Origin: Deltaproteobacteria bacterium
Lineage (GTDB): Bacteria > Bdellovibrionota > UBA2394
Length of the DNA: 64,000 nt
Reading direction: 5' to 3'
Assembly: GCA_017302715.1 (NCBI GenBank)
Contig: JAFLCD010000005.1
Location: 1-64,000 of the forward strand
Part shown: positions 26,907-36,508 of the stretch, in pieces
Numbering within the stretch: the stretch's first letter is position 1
How the letters are laid out: every line of letters begins with the position of its first letter
The notes under the pieces: generated by a model
Database searches by the model: none
What the model saw: only the letters and a program-made list of their open reading frames with translations
Told to the model about the DNA's origin: nothing
Translations under genes and position numbers: made by a program

Positions 26907-28499
26907 TTAATGCGAAAAATGTCGTGCCTTTGTAAAAATCATGGAGAGATTTTTTTCATTGCAGGCATCGATGACTTCTTGGTCGCGAATACTACCACCG
27001 GGTTGAACAATCGCTGTTACACCAGCGTCGCGCAAAATATCTAAGCTATCGGCGAATGGAAAAAATCCGTCGCTCGCGCATGTCTTCACATCAGATTTAA
27101 ATTGTTTAGCTCGAGATGCCGCCGACTCAGATGCAAATTTTCGATTCACTTGTCCGCAGCCGATTCCTAAAGTTTGAATCTCACTCGAAATCACGATCCC
27201 GTTGCTTTTGATATTTTTAGAAACCACCCAGCCGAGTCGCAGTGCTTTCATTTCTTCAGCTGTAGGTTGTCGCTTGGTGACAACCTGTGCATCAGGACCC
27301 AGAATTCCATCATTAAAATTTCCAAATTGATCGGGATCTTGCACAAGATATCCACCGATAATCTTTTTTAAATCGACTGTGGATTTATAAGTTTCAGTTT
27401 GATCTTCCACTCGAGGAATCATGATGAGCCGCAAATTTTTCTTAGATTGCAGAACCTCCCTGGCTTCCATCGTAAAATTTTCGGCGCAGATAATTTCGTA
27501 AAAATGCTCAGTCAGTAAATGAGCTAAGTCTTGATCGACAGTTCCTGAGATTGCGACCACGCCGCCAAAAGCACTTTCTTTATCTGCATCGAATGCGCGT
27601 TTATAGCTTTCAAGCGCAGATGCTCCCACTCCTACGCCACATGCATTATTGTGTTTAATGATGACAGTGGATTGAGACGGTAATTCAGACAAAGTTCTCC
27701 ACGCGGCATCGGAGTCGAGCAAATTATTAAACGACATTTCTTTGCCCTGAAGACTTTTACTGATCGGAGTTTTTTCTGCGGGAACTTGCATTCGATAAAG
27801 TGCCGCTTTTTGGTGTGGATTTTCTCCGTATCGAAGCTCTTGAGATAATTTTCCGTGAAATGAATGATAGGTCGGAAAATTTTTTCGTTTAAGCTCAGCT
27901 CCATCCCAATCGTAATGACTTAAAGTTTGCGAAATAAAACTGTCATAAAGCGCTGTGTATCTAAAAGCCTTCACCGCCATCTCATAACGAAACGCCAAAT
28001 TAAAAGGATCATTGGGATTATCTTTTAAGCGTTGAATTACCATCGGATAATCACGCGGATCTGTAATCACAGTGACGAACTCATGATTTTTTGCAGCAGC
28101 ACGAATCATGGAGGGACCGCCGATATCAATATTTTCAATCAGATCTCGCCACTCGGGTTTCTTAGAAGCAGCTGCTACTTTTTCAAAGGGGTAGAGATTC
28201 ACCACCACAAGATCGATCCAACGAATGCCGTAGGTGTTCGCTTCTTCTTGATGCTGTTTGTCTTCTCGTCTTCCGAGCAAGCTGCCGTAAACGCGCGGAT
28301 GCAAAGTTTTCAATCGACCATCCATCATTTCAGGAAATCCGGTGTAATCGCTGACCGAAGTAATAGGAATAGTGGCGTCCTGCAAAGTTTTTGAAGTTCC
28401 GCCCGTCGTAAGAATTTCAACCTGAAAATGTTTGAGCGCTTTTCCAAGTTCTAAAAGACCTGTCTTATCTGAAACTGAAATGAGTGCTCGTTTAATCAT
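26907..28499 (-). CDS. purH: Bifunctional AICAR transformylase/IMP cyclohydrolase
   Basis: Catalyses the last two steps of IMP synthesis; 530 aa, the normal length. The N-terminal IMPCH domain starts KRALISVSDKTGLLELGKAL and contains TGGTSKTL and HPRVYGSLLGRR. The C-terminal transformylase domain contains LRYGENPHQKAALY, SFNNLLDSDAAW and VIIKHNNACGVG, ending with VQPGGSIRDQEVIDACNEKNLSMIFTKARHF-type residues. It overlaps the lon2 stop by 4 bases and is the last gene of the dnaX-cutA-lon2-purH operon. Confidence 0.97.
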   Translation of the reverse strand: MIKRALISVSDKTGLLELGKALKHFQVEILTTGGTSKTLQDATIPITSVSDYTGFPEMMDGRLKTLHPRVYGSLLGRREDKQHQEEANTYGIRWIDLVVVNLYPFEKVAAASKKPEWRDLIENIDIGGPSMIRAAAKNHEFVTVITDPRDYPMVIQRLKDNPNDPFNLAFRYEMAVKAFRYTALYDSFISQTLSHYDWDGAELKRKNFPTYHSFHGKLSQELRYGENPHQKAALYRMQVPAEKTPISKSLQGKEMSFNNLLDSDAAWRTLSELPSQSTVIIKHNNACGVGVGASALESYKRAFDADKESAFGGVVAISGTVDQDLAHLLTEHFYEIICAENFTMEAREVLQSKKNLRLIMIPRVEDQTETYKSTVDLKKIIGGYLVQDPDQFGNFNDGILGPDAQVVTKRQPTAEEMKALRLGWVVSKNIKSNGIVISSEIQTLGIGCGQVNRKFASESAASRAKQFKSDVKTCASDGFFPFADSLDILRDAGVTAIVQPGGSIRDQEVIDACNEKNLSMIFTKARHFSH

Positions 28500-30916
28500 T
28501 TTTTTTGAAGCGCTCCAAAAACAACTCGATAAACATCATCATAGGTCTTTGCAAAGTGAAACTTTAACCCAGACTTCACTTCTTTAGGAAGTTCAGTGAG
28601 ATCCTTTTTGTTTTCAAAAGGAATAATCACTTCTTTGCATTTAAATTGCTTTGCCGCGATTAACTTTTGTTTGAGTCCGCCGATGGGGAGCACTTGCCCA
28701 ACGAGAGAAATTTCTCCCGTCATCGCGACATTTTTCTTGATGGGCTGATTTTTAAACAGAGAAACAAGAGCGGTAGCTACCGTGATACCGGCGGAGGGTC
28801 CATCTTTTCGAATAGCTCCTGCAGGAAAATGAATATGAATATCTGTTTTGTCGAACTGAGATAAATCGAATCCGTATTTTTTCTCTGCCGATCGCACATA
28901 CGAAAGAGCAATTTTTGCGCTCTCGCTCATCGTTTCGCCAAGCTTTCCTGTGAGCTGTAAATTTTTAGAGCCTGGCATCTTTGAAGCTTCAATGAATAAA
29001 ACTTCGCCGCCCACACTTGTCCATGCAAGGCCCATGACGACTCCGGGTTTGCGCGGAATAATCGAGTCATTAGAAAATTTATGAACGCCTAAGAAAGTAG
29101 AAAGATTTTTAGGCGTCACTAAAACCGCTTCGATTTTTTCTTTAGATTGAATCTTTGTGGATATTTTGTGTGCAACTTTTCGACAAAGTTTTTCGATTTC
29201 TCTTTCTAAGTTTCTGACTCCAGCTTCGCGAGTGTAAAATCTAACAATGTCGAGCATCGCCGCAGGAGAAATTTTTAAATGTTTGGGCTCAAGACCAGAC
29301 TCTTTAAGTTGTTTAGGAAATAAATATTTAGAAGCGATCGCCACTTTTTCAGATTCAATATATCCCGAAATTTCGATGACCTCCATTCGATCGCGAAGGG
29401 CGTGAGGAATCGTATCCATCATATTCGCTGTGCAGATGAACATAATTTTCGAGAGGTCAAAGCCCACATCTAAATAGTGATCGAGAAAATTTTTATTTTG
29501 CTCAGGATCTAATACTTCTAATAGGGCAGACGCCGGATCGCCTCGCCAATCGGTTCCGATTTTATCGATCTCATCTAAAACAAAGACCGGATTTTTTGCG
29601 CCAGATCTTTTAAGCGCCTGAATAATTCGTCCGGGCATAGATCCTACATAAGTTCTTCGATGTCCCTTGATCTCTGCCTCATCTCGCATTCCACCAAGAC
29701 TAAGTCTGAAAAATTTTCGACCCAAAGCTTCGGCAATACTTTTTCCTAACGAAGTTTTTCCAACCCCGGGGGGGCCAACAAAACAAATAATGCTACCGGA
29801 TAAATCTTTGCGAAGATTTTTGACTGAAAGAAATTCTAAAATTCTTGTTTTAACGTCTTTTAAACCGAAATGATCTTTTTGAAGAATTTTTTCAGCCAAT
29901 CGTACGTCATTAATATCTTCTGTTGTCGTTGACCAAGGAAGCGATGCCAGCCAATCAATATAATTTCTGGTGATCGAATATTCTGTACTTTCAGGGGCCA
30001 TCATCGAGAGTCGTTTCATCTCTTCATCTGCTTTTGATTTGGCTTCTTCAGAAAGTTTTGCAGCCTCTAATTTTTCTTTTAATTTTTTAATATCTTGAGA
30101 GTGATCTTCTTTTTCTTCTCCCAACTCTTTTTTAATCGCCTTCAATTGCTCGCGTAAAAAATATTCGCGCTGCGAAGAAGTAATTTTATTTTGAATTTCC
30201 CCTTGAATTTTTTGTCCGAGACGAAGAATTTCTAATTCTTGAGTGAGATGAAAAATACATTTCTCAAGTCGCTCTTCTAAATTCATCGTTTCAAGCAAAC
30301 TCTGGCGGGTGGGTAAATCAATTCGCTTTAAATGTGCCGCAATAAAATCAGAAAGTTTGGTGGGGCCTTCGATGTTGAGCGCCGTTAAACTAAACTCCTC
30401 TGACAAAGTAGGAGAGAGTTGAATCAACTCCTGTAACAAAGTTTGTGCAGAGGTGGTAAGCGCCTGAATTTTTTTCTCATTCTGATGAGAATCTTCTAAA
30501 TAAAGTACATGCGCTTTGATCACCGGAACGGAAGCCGTATAACTTTCGACTTTAAATCTTTTTAATGTCTGAATGATGATGCTTGTCGAGCCTTCAGGTA
30601 AACGCAGCACTCTTAAAATTCTTGCGCAGACTCCAAACTCATAGAGATCAGTAGGAGAAGGATCTTCACCTTGGCCACGTTTTCTTGCCACAAATCCGAT
30701 GTATTCCAAATTTGAATTCGTTTTATGCAGAAGGTCCTGAAGTTTTCCCTTTGGCACGACGACAGGCAAAATCATATGAGGAAAAGCGACAAAATTAGAG
30801 AGAGGAAAAATCGTCACATCGACCGGCAAAGCTTTGGTCGGTTTGCTGGCGTCGATCAGCAAAGCTTCTGGATGACCGCCATCAGCAGAAGGTGGAACAT
30901 GAATAATTTGAGACAT
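28496..30916 (-). CDS. lon: ATP-dependent Lon protease (second of two)
   Basis: 806-aa LonA-type protease with a LON N-domain, coiled coil, Walker A GPPGVGKTS and the catalytic dyad Ser708-Lys751 (KDGPSAGIT and GGLKQK, spacing 43). It is a diverged paralog of the Lon at 4989. Differences include a longer N-terminal lead (about 35 residues) and GGLKQK instead of GGVKEK. Two LonA paralogs also occur in Myxococcus, where one is developmental; a division of labour here is inference. It lies between cutA (16-base gap) and purH (4-base overlap). Confidence 0.95.
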   Translation of the reverse strand: MSQIIHVPPSADGGHPEALLIDASKPTKALPVDVTIFPLSNFVAFPHMILPVVVPKGKLQDLLHKTNSNLEYIGFVARKRGQGEDPSPTDLYEFGVCARILRVLRLPEGSTSIIIQTLKRFKVESYTASVPVIKAHVLYLEDSHQNEKKIQALTTSAQTLLQELIQLSPTLSEEFSLTALNIEGPTKLSDFIAAHLKRIDLPTRQSLLETMNLEERLEKCIFHLTQELEILRLGQKIQGEIQNKITSSQREYFLREQLKAIKKELGEEKEDHSQDIKKLKEKLEAAKLSEEAKSKADEEMKRLSMMAPESTEYSITRNYIDWLASLPWSTTTEDINDVRLAEKILQKDHFGLKDVKTRILEFLSVKNLRKDLSGSIICFVGPPGVGKTSLGKSIAEALGRKFFRLSLGGMRDEAEIKGHRRTYVGSMPGRIIQALKRSGAKNPVFVLDEIDKIGTDWRGDPASALLEVLDPEQNKNFLDHYLDVGFDLSKIMFICTANMMDTIPHALRDRMEVIEISGYIESEKVAIASKYLFPKQLKESGLEPKHLKISPAAMLDIVRFYTREAGVRNLEREIEKLCRKVAHKISTKIQSKEKIEAVLVTPKNLSTFLGVHKFSNDSIIPRKPGVVMGLAWTSVGGEVLFIEASKMPGSKNLQLTGKLGETMSESAKIALSYVRSAEKKYGFDLSQFDKTDIHIHFPAGAIRKDGPSAGITVATALVSLFKNQPIKKNVAMTGEISLVGQVLPIGGLKQKLIAAKQFKCKEVIIPFENKKDLTELPKEVKSGLKFHFAKTYDDVYRVVFGALQKK

Positions 30917-30932
30917 CCTTACTTAACTCCGT

Positions 30933-31250
30933 TTAACGAGTTTCGCGGACAATCCAATCAAGGTAACCCTTAAGTCCGCCACTGATAGGAATACTAATAA
31001 TTTGTGGGAGATCAAAGGAATGAAGTGCTCGAATTTGTCGAATAAGGCTTTTAAGCTGCTTAGGGGTTGTTTTGATAAAAACCTGAATTTCTTTAGCTTT
31101 TTCGACCTTTCCTTTCCATCGATAAAAACTTTTGATGGGTCCGCTTGATTGAACACATGCAGCGAGACGCTTTTGCACCAAGATTTTTGAAATTTTCTCA
31201 GCTTCTCGAAGATTTGGGCAGGTCGTGATTACCAACAAAGCTTTAGGCAT
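30933..31250 (-). CDS. cutA: CutA divalent-cation tolerance protein
   Basis: 105-aa trimeric PII-like protein of the CutA family, linked to copper or divalent-cation tolerance. Family hallmarks are LLVITTCPNLREAEKISKILVQKRLAACVQ, IKSFYRWKGKVEKAKEIQVFIKT and HSFDLPQIISIPISGG. Length and fold order are complete. The start overlaps the dnaX stop by one base, so it is translationally coupled with dnaX. Confidence 0.92.
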   Translation of the reverse strand: MPKALLVITTCPNLREAEKISKILVQKRLAACVQSSGPIKSFYRWKGKVEKAKEIQVFIKTTPKQLKSLIRQIRALHSFDLPQIISIPISGGLKGYLDWIVRETR

Positions 31251-32935
31251 TATGGATTTTTAATTCCTTCAATCGTAACGCTTTCGATTTTTCCGCCTAG
31301 CCACTGAGCAGCCTTTTGAACGTCAGGATCATTCACTAAAGTTTTTTTAGCCTCTTTCATAAAATCATTTCCTTTGGCGGGCGCCGCAGGCTTTTTTGTG
31401 GTCACTTCGATCAAGGTCAATGTTTTACATTTTGCATTCGTAATTTTTGAAAGCAGCTCTTCAACTTCTTTAGCCAATATTTTTTCTGAAAGTTGTTTAA
31501 AGGCAAAATGTCCCTGAGAAAAACTCAGCTTAAACTCAGTTCCAGCCCACTCAGATTTTTCTGCGCTTTGAATCAGAGGAAACAAACTTCCGCGCTGACG
31601 CTTAATTTCTAAGAGCAGCTCTTCTGTATTTTCAGGAGGTCGAGAAGGCACAGTAGGTGCTTCAGCAGCAACCACTTTTTTTCGTGGAGCCGCATAGGTT
31701 GGCGGCGCAAATGAAGGCGCGGATTGAGAGGTGTATGACGGTGTATTTACAGAGGCTCCCGAAGGTGCACTTATCGCAGAACTTCCAGCAGCTTCAAGTT
31801 GAAGCAAAATTTTTCCTAAATCTTCGGTGAGAGTGATTCGACATCCGCGAATCAAAGTTGTCTCTAAAGTAATGCGAGGCATTTCTGATTTTTTAATTCT
31901 CTCATGCCCCGTCCAAAGAATTTCAAATAAACGATCGGTGTCTTCAACGCCCCATTTTTCAAAAGCTTTCGTCAGGCGCACTAACTGATCTTCAGCGAAT
32001 TCATCTTTTACAAGTGAAAGCGCATTTGCTGATTTGATGAGCAACAAAGCGCGCGTCCATTCCATCAATCGACTTAAAAGGCGTACAAGATCTTTTCCAT
32101 TTTGAAAAAACTCAGAAATTTTTTCTAAGACCGGTTGTAAATTTTGCTTCGAAATATTCTCTAAAATTTCGAGCTCTTGTTCAGAGCCAATCGTGCCCAA
32201 AAAAGAATCGACGATTTCTTTAGAAAGTTTTTTTGCGCCCGAAAGTAAAACGAGTTGCTCCAGTAAAGTTTGAGCATCGCGAAGAGCTCCGTCGGCTGCC
32301 AGAGCGATTTGCTCTAAAGTTTCTTTAGAAGCCTCAATTTTTTCTTCACCACAAATGAAAGTCAGATTTTGTACGATCTCTACTTCTTTTAGCCGACGCA
32401 TTTCGACCCTTTGCACTCTCGACAAAATAGTCGCAGGAATTTTTTCTTGCTCCGTCGTCGCAAATAAAAACAAGGCGTGCGCTGGAGGCTCTTCGAGAGT
32501 TTTCAAAAGCGCATTGAACGCCGCGTTCGAAAGCATATGCACTTCATCTATAATATGAACGGTGCGCGCTCCGATCGCGGGCCGATAATTCACGCTCTCG
32601 ATGATTGATCGAATATCATCCACACCGGTGTGAGAAGCTCCATCGATCTCGATCAAATCCATAAATCTTCCGGCCGTTTGAGCTTCGCAGGAATTACATT
32701 TTCCGCAGGGTCGTTTTGCTAAATCTTTTCCTAAGCAAGTCGCCGCTCGTGCAAAAATTCGCGCGCAGGTGGTTTTTCCAGTTCCGCGCGGGCCCGAAAA
32801 TAAATAAGCGGGAGCGATTCGATCTTTTTTTAAAGCTTCTGAAAGAGTCTTGACCGCGATAGGTTGCCCGAGAACTTGATCGAGCTCTTTAGGCCTGTAT
32901 TTGCGAGCTAAATTGAGTCGATCGGCGGAAGACAT
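31250..32935 (-). CDS. dnaX: DNA polymerase III subunits gamma/tau
   Basis: Clamp-loader ATPase, 561 aa. Features are NLARKYRPKELDQVLGQ, Walker A FSGPRGTGKTTCARIFA, the zinc-binding cysteines (CLG...CGKCNSC), Walker B IDEVHMLSNAAFNALLKTLEEPP and the SRVQR sensor. After domain III, a Ser/Ala/Pro-rich linker (about 385-430) leads to a short C-terminal domain that ends much earlier than E. coli tau. It is the first gene of the operon dnaX-cutA-lon2-purH. The usual partners ybaB and recR are not adjacent. Confidence 0.94.
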   Translation of the reverse strand: MSSADRLNLARKYRPKELDQVLGQPIAVKTLSEALKKDRIAPAYLFSGPRGTGKTTCARIFARAATCLGKDLAKRPCGKCNSCEAQTAGRFMDLIEIDGASHTGVDDIRSIIESVNYRPAIGARTVHIIDEVHMLSNAAFNALLKTLEEPPAHALFLFATTEQEKIPATILSRVQRVEMRRLKEVEIVQNLTFICGEEKIEASKETLEQIALAADGALRDAQTLLEQLVLLSGAKKLSKEIVDSFLGTIGSEQELEILENISKQNLQPVLEKISEFFQNGKDLVRLLSRLMEWTRALLLIKSANALSLVKDEFAEDQLVRLTKAFEKWGVEDTDRLFEILWTGHERIKKSEMPRITLETTLIRGCRITLTEDLGKILLQLEAAGSSAISAPSGASVNTPSYTSQSAPSFAPPTYAAPRKKVVAAEAPTVPSRPPENTEELLLEIKRQRGSLFPLIQSAEKSEWAGTEFKLSFSQGHFAFKQLSEKILAKEVEELLSKITNAKCKTLTLIEVTTKKPAAPAKGNDFMKEAKKTLVNDPDVQKAAQWLGGKIESVTIEGIKNP

Positions 32936-33028
32936 TGCCCTATTTCGTAGACCTTCGACCTTAAGACGTCATCATTTTATTCAAATGACATGGATTCATA
33001 GAAGAAGGCGCATTAGGATGGCCGGATT

Positions 33029-33700
33029 ATGCTTTCTCAGGACCTGGCGACGATTGGACTCTTGATTTTTTTAGAAGGCGTTCTTTCGATTGATAATGCA
33101 GTGGTTCTTGCCTTGCTTGCGGGCCGCTTGCCCAAACATCTTCAAAAACGCGCACTCACTTACGGAATGATTGGCGCTTTCACGTTTCGATTTTTGGCGC
33201 TCGCGATGGCGTCGTTTTTCATGCACTGGACTTGGGTTAAATTTGTTGGCGGTGCTTATCTATTATATCTAGCGATCGCGCATTGGATAAAATCTTCCAA
33301 AAAAGAAGAAGAAAAACTTTCGCCAAAAAAAGAATCTCAAGAGTTTTGGAAGACTGTGGTTTTAATCGAACTGATGGATATTGCTTTTGCGATTGATTCT
33401 ATTTTGGCGGCCGTCGCCATCTCACCAAAATTTTGGGTGGTTTATACGGGCGGAATTATCGGAATGATCTGCATGAGATTCTCCGCAGGACTTTTTATCA
33501 ATTTGCTTAAGCGATTTCCGAGCTTCGAAGATTCAGCTTATATTTTAGTTTTCATTATTGGAGCCAAACTTATCGTCGATGGATTTCACTTTAAAGATAT
33601 CGATTTTCATTCGCCGCACAGCTTTGCGTTCTGGATTTTTTGGATCGCGATGGGCGCTGCTATTCTATGGGGATTCAAGCCAAAGAAAACAAAAGTGTGA
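33029..33700 (+). CDS. TerC-family integral membrane protein
   Basis: 223-aa membrane protein with about seven transmembrane helices and the TerC hallmarks FLEGVLSIDNAVVLALL near the N-terminus and MDIAFAIDSILAAVAIS in the middle. These carry conserved acidic residues within the membrane. The family is tied to metal-ion (manganese) export or tellurite resistance; the substrate is unknown here. AGGA lies 10 bases before the ATG. The last codons overlap the next gene (GTGTGA junction). Confidence 0.88.
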   Translation: MLSQDLATIGLLIFLEGVLSIDNAVVLALLAGRLPKHLQKRALTYGMIGAFTFRFLALAMASFFMHWTWVKFVGGAYLLYLAIAHWIKSSKKEEEKLSPKKESQEFWKTVVLIELMDIAFAIDSILAAVAISPKFWVVYTGGIIGMICMRFSAGLFINLLKRFPSFEDSAYILVFIIGAKLIVDGFHFKDIDFHSPHSFAFWIFWIAMGAAILWGFKPKKTKV

Positions 33701-34887
33701 CAAGCTTAAGAGTTTTTGCAGGAGTTCTGATCTGCTTTTTGAGCATTCACAATTCTCATGCAGATAGTAATTGTTCGAAAATAGTCGATCGTTTGGTGCG
33801 TGAGCGTCAGCACGGAGATGTGGATGATATTGTTTTAGTTCCCAATTCTTCGCGCATTCTCCTGGTTGCTCGAACCGATAACGGCAGAGTGGCCGAACTT
33901 TATGATTTAAAGGAAACGCCCGATAAAATTTCTAGCTTTTCTACGTTAAGCAATCAGCCCGGTTGGCTGATGTTGTCGAATAATAACAAATATATGTTAG
34001 AAATAAATTATTCTTCGGGGCTTCATTGGAATGAATTTAAACCTGATGTGGAAAATCCGAATTTTAAAAGAGATCCTGCACGCAGTTTTGATTTTTTATG
34101 GGGAGAATCTCCCAGTGAATACAGAGTAGCTTATGATCCGGCCCGTAATTTAATTGCGATCATCGATATTTTTGGACAATTCAAAATCGTTTCATGGGAT
34201 CGATTCAATGCTTTTGTAGAAAATCGAAAATTTCTTAATGCTGCGTCTGATCGATTTAAAAAATTCCTAGCGGTGCCTATTTTGGCGCGAGAACTTTTAT
34301 TTCCTCTCTCAAAGCCAGCGCCTTTTTTAGTGATGGCTTTCGGGGAACATGGATTCAAGCTTTTGCCTCCGCAAGATCTGACATTTTCGATTGATGGAAA
34401 AAAACTATTTTTAAACTCAAATGGCTGGATCTATTCTTCACCCAGTAAAAGTCGAGGTTGGAAAAAATGGAAGTCGATTTTACACTCCTCTTTAGCGGGA
34501 GAAATGGGATCGAATACCACGCTTGAGCTTTCTCCAACCGCGGAATTAATTGCGATGAAGCATCGACCGGGTATTCCATTGATTGATGTAAAAACGGGAT
34601 TGATCGATAGAGAGCTTATCTCGCCCAATGTAAGACCCGAAGTTGTTAATATGATCGTATGGTCAGCGGATGGGCAGAAGCTCGCCGCATATCACATCTC
34701 TAGAGAGCAAGTTGATACTTCGATTCTGCGTGTTTGGGATGTTAAGACCGGGAAAATACTTTACTCAAGAGGAATGTCAGATCGCCCGACAGCTCTTCGA
34801 TTTTCGGCGGACGGAAATAAACTTTTCATCGCCGAGAAATCTCAAGTTATTGAGGCAAGTTTTTCGACACCAAAAGATATTAAATAA
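33697..34887 (+). CDS. Exported beta-propeller-like (WD40-type) protein
   Basis: About 396 aa. The start is the GTG at 33697, overlapping the TerC stop by 4 bases. It begins TSLRVFAGVLICFLSIHNSHAD, a proper signal peptide. An earlier in-frame ATG (33640) would add a shadow of TerC. The mature protein has repeated propeller-like strands, for example MIVWSADGQKLAAYHI, ILRVWDVKTGKILYS and ALRFSADGNKLFIAEK, typical of WD40/YVTN-like repeats. Such proteins are periplasmic binding platforms. Coupling with TerC suggests a shared function that cannot be specified. Confidence 0.75.
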   Translation: MTSLRVFAGVLICFLSIHNSHADSNCSKIVDRLVRERQHGDVDDIVLVPNSSRILLVARTDNGRVAELYDLKETPDKISSFSTLSNQPGWLMLSNNNKYMLEINYSSGLHWNEFKPDVENPNFKRDPARSFDFLWGESPSEYRVAYDPARNLIAIIDIFGQFKIVSWDRFNAFVENRKFLNAASDRFKKFLAVPILARELLFPLSKPAPFLVMAFGEHGFKLLPPQDLTFSIDGKKLFLNSNGWIYSSPSKSRGWKKWKSILHSSLAGEMGSNTTLELSPTAELIAMKHRPGIPLIDVKTGLIDRELISPNVRPEVVNMIVWSADGQKLAAYHISREQVDTSILRVWDVKTGKILYSRGMSDRPTALRFSADGNKLFIAEKSQVIEASFSTPKDIK

Positions 34888-35029
34888 TTTATATTTTTAT
34901 TTTTCATTTCTTCTTGTTCCCGCCGCCCCCAAGCTAAGTGAGAAGCTATGGCTTCAATATGGAAGCAATTTTAAGTTTTATTCTATTTGGTCTAGCCATC
35001 TTGATTGGATGGTAGTTGCTTAAAATAAC

Positions 35030-35121
<92 letters not shown>

Positions 35122-35232
35122 GGATTTGTGATCACAGGCTTAATTTCAAAAGCCTACAATGCTCAAGCGAGCAGTTCAATGTCTCTCATCATTAACTTGA
35201 GCTTCCTCAATGGACCCGCTAATTATTTTCTC

Positions 35233-35335
35233 GGTGGTCGGGTGGCAACTCGAAGAGAGCCCGCTAACCCCGCCAGGTTCGGAAGGAAGCAACGGTACGT
35301 GGATACTCCTGTTGACGTCGCTTTTCCTGACCACC
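35233..35335 (+). ncRNA. ffs: Signal recognition particle 4.5S RNA (small bacterial type)
   Basis: About 103 nt. The conserved apical loop region GTTCGGAAGGAAGCAACGG (GGAA tetraloop and asymmetric loop that binds Ffh) is present. The ends pair: GGTGGTC at 35233 with GACCACC at 35329. The RNA partners with Ffh to target membrane and exported proteins. It is the small, Alu-lacking form usual in Gram-negative bacteria. Confidence 0.93.
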
Positions 35336-35553
35336 TTAATCTTTTCTGCATTTTCGCAATCTCGACATTTTTCAGACTGCGTCGAGCAAAACTTGTTAAA
35401 TTTGGTCAAATTTGGAGGCAATCTAAAACGCGTCGGAACTTTATTTGCACGTCATTTTCATAAGTTAGCGGGTATTTTGTGGGGGCATGGCTCTTGCAGC
35501 TTAACAGAGTGAGACAGGTAATAAGAGAACAGGGGTTTGGACGTTACGTGTAT

Positions 35554-35595
35554 CTTTAAAGACTATACCCCCTACTTTAAAGAATCCCCTTAAAG
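35554..35595. repeat. Cluster of CTTTAAAG palindromes
   Basis: Perfect palindrome CTTTAAAG at 35554-35561 and 35575-35582 (21 bp apart, two helical turns), and a related CCTTAAAG at 35588-35595. It lies in the 285-base gap between SRP RNA and the ygfZ stop, which otherwise shows no gene. It might be a protein-binding cluster; function unknown. Confidence 0.3.
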
Positions 35596-35620
35596 CACGT
35601 AGGTCCGGCCCCACTTTTTT

Positions 35621-36430
35621 TCAAATCACTCTCAAATTTTTTCCAGAAATTTTTGAATCAGCAGCTGTGAATGTAGATTTCACATCGACTCCTCTTTTTA
35701 AATAGCCGAGCGAGATGAATTTATTTGCGCTGATTTGAGATTGAGATTTCGTCAGCTGACCTAGTTGCTTACTTTCAGAATCCATTAAAATTTCTTCGGC
35801 CTGAGGAAGTTTTGCGAATTCAAAAGAGGCGAGACGTCTGGGTCCAGTTCCACCGTGAGTGCGCACTCGTTCGACAACTTCTTGCCCGATATAGCATCCC
35901 TTATTTTGATCGCAGAGACTTTCAAATCCTAAATCAAAAACCAGAGCTGATTCAGAATAATCTTTTGAAAACTCAGGAATGAGATTTTGAATGCGGTGAA
36001 TATTCCAATCTGAAGATTCAGTTTTTGGCTCCGCTGACTTTGAATCATTTAAATCGATTCTAAAATCTGTGCCTCTCCAGGTTCCGACGAAAATATTCTG
36101 CTCTATTTTTCCTTCACCATCCGCGAAGCTTTGGCCAGCTTTCCAGGAGGATGATTTTTCGCCGATGAGTGTGGCCTTAAAAGTCTCGGTAAAATGATAG
36201 CGCTCGATGAGTTCATAAAGCGCAGTGGCTCGAGAAAAGGGAGTGAGAAGCAAAAGCCCATCTTCTTTTTTGAGTAGCCAAAAAAGGGCGGAGACTTTTC
36301 CTTCGGCGGTTAAAAACAAAGAAAGTTTCGCAGAGTTTAGTGGGATATCTTTAAGATTTCGAGAAAACATTCGCTGACCAAAGTCGGAGGCGTCGTTACC
36401 GATCAGCTGAATTGCGGCGAAATTTTCCAT
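35621..36430 (-). CDS. ygfZ: YgfZ/GcvT-like folate-binding protein
   Basis: Folate-dependent protein that helps repair or maintain Fe-S clusters. The diagnostic KGCYIGQEVVERVRTHGG motif near residue 200 and the GcvT-like N-domain (IQLIGNDASDFGQRMFSRNL) identify it. I choose the ATG at 36430 (MENFAAIQLIG); the frame extends 18 residues upstream to a GTG, but those residues do not fit the family. It is divergent from the peroxiredoxin gene with a 78-base gap, so both may share an oxidative-stress-linked regulatory region (inference). Confidence 0.88.
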   Translation of the reverse strand: MENFAAIQLIGNDASDFGQRMFSRNLKDIPLNSAKLSLFLTAEGKVSALFWLLKKEDGLLLLTPFSRATALYELIERYHFTETFKATLIGEKSSSWKAGQSFADGEGKIEQNIFVGTWRGTDFRIDLNDSKSAEPKTESSDWNIHRIQNLIPEFSKDYSESALVFDLGFESLCDQNKGCYIGQEVVERVRTHGGTGPRRLASFEFAKLPQAEEILMDSESKQLGQLTKSQSQISANKFISLGYLKRGVDVKSTFTAADSKISGKNLRVI

Positions 36431-36508
36431 GGCAAGACCATATGAATGGAGTAAGAAAAGAGCAAGTTTCTGATACGCCCACAAAATCTAAAAATGATTG
36501 GAGAATTC

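Noticed and set aside
35128-35512. Two overlapping open frames across SRP RNA
   Set aside because: They cross the structured RNA and have no family resemblance.
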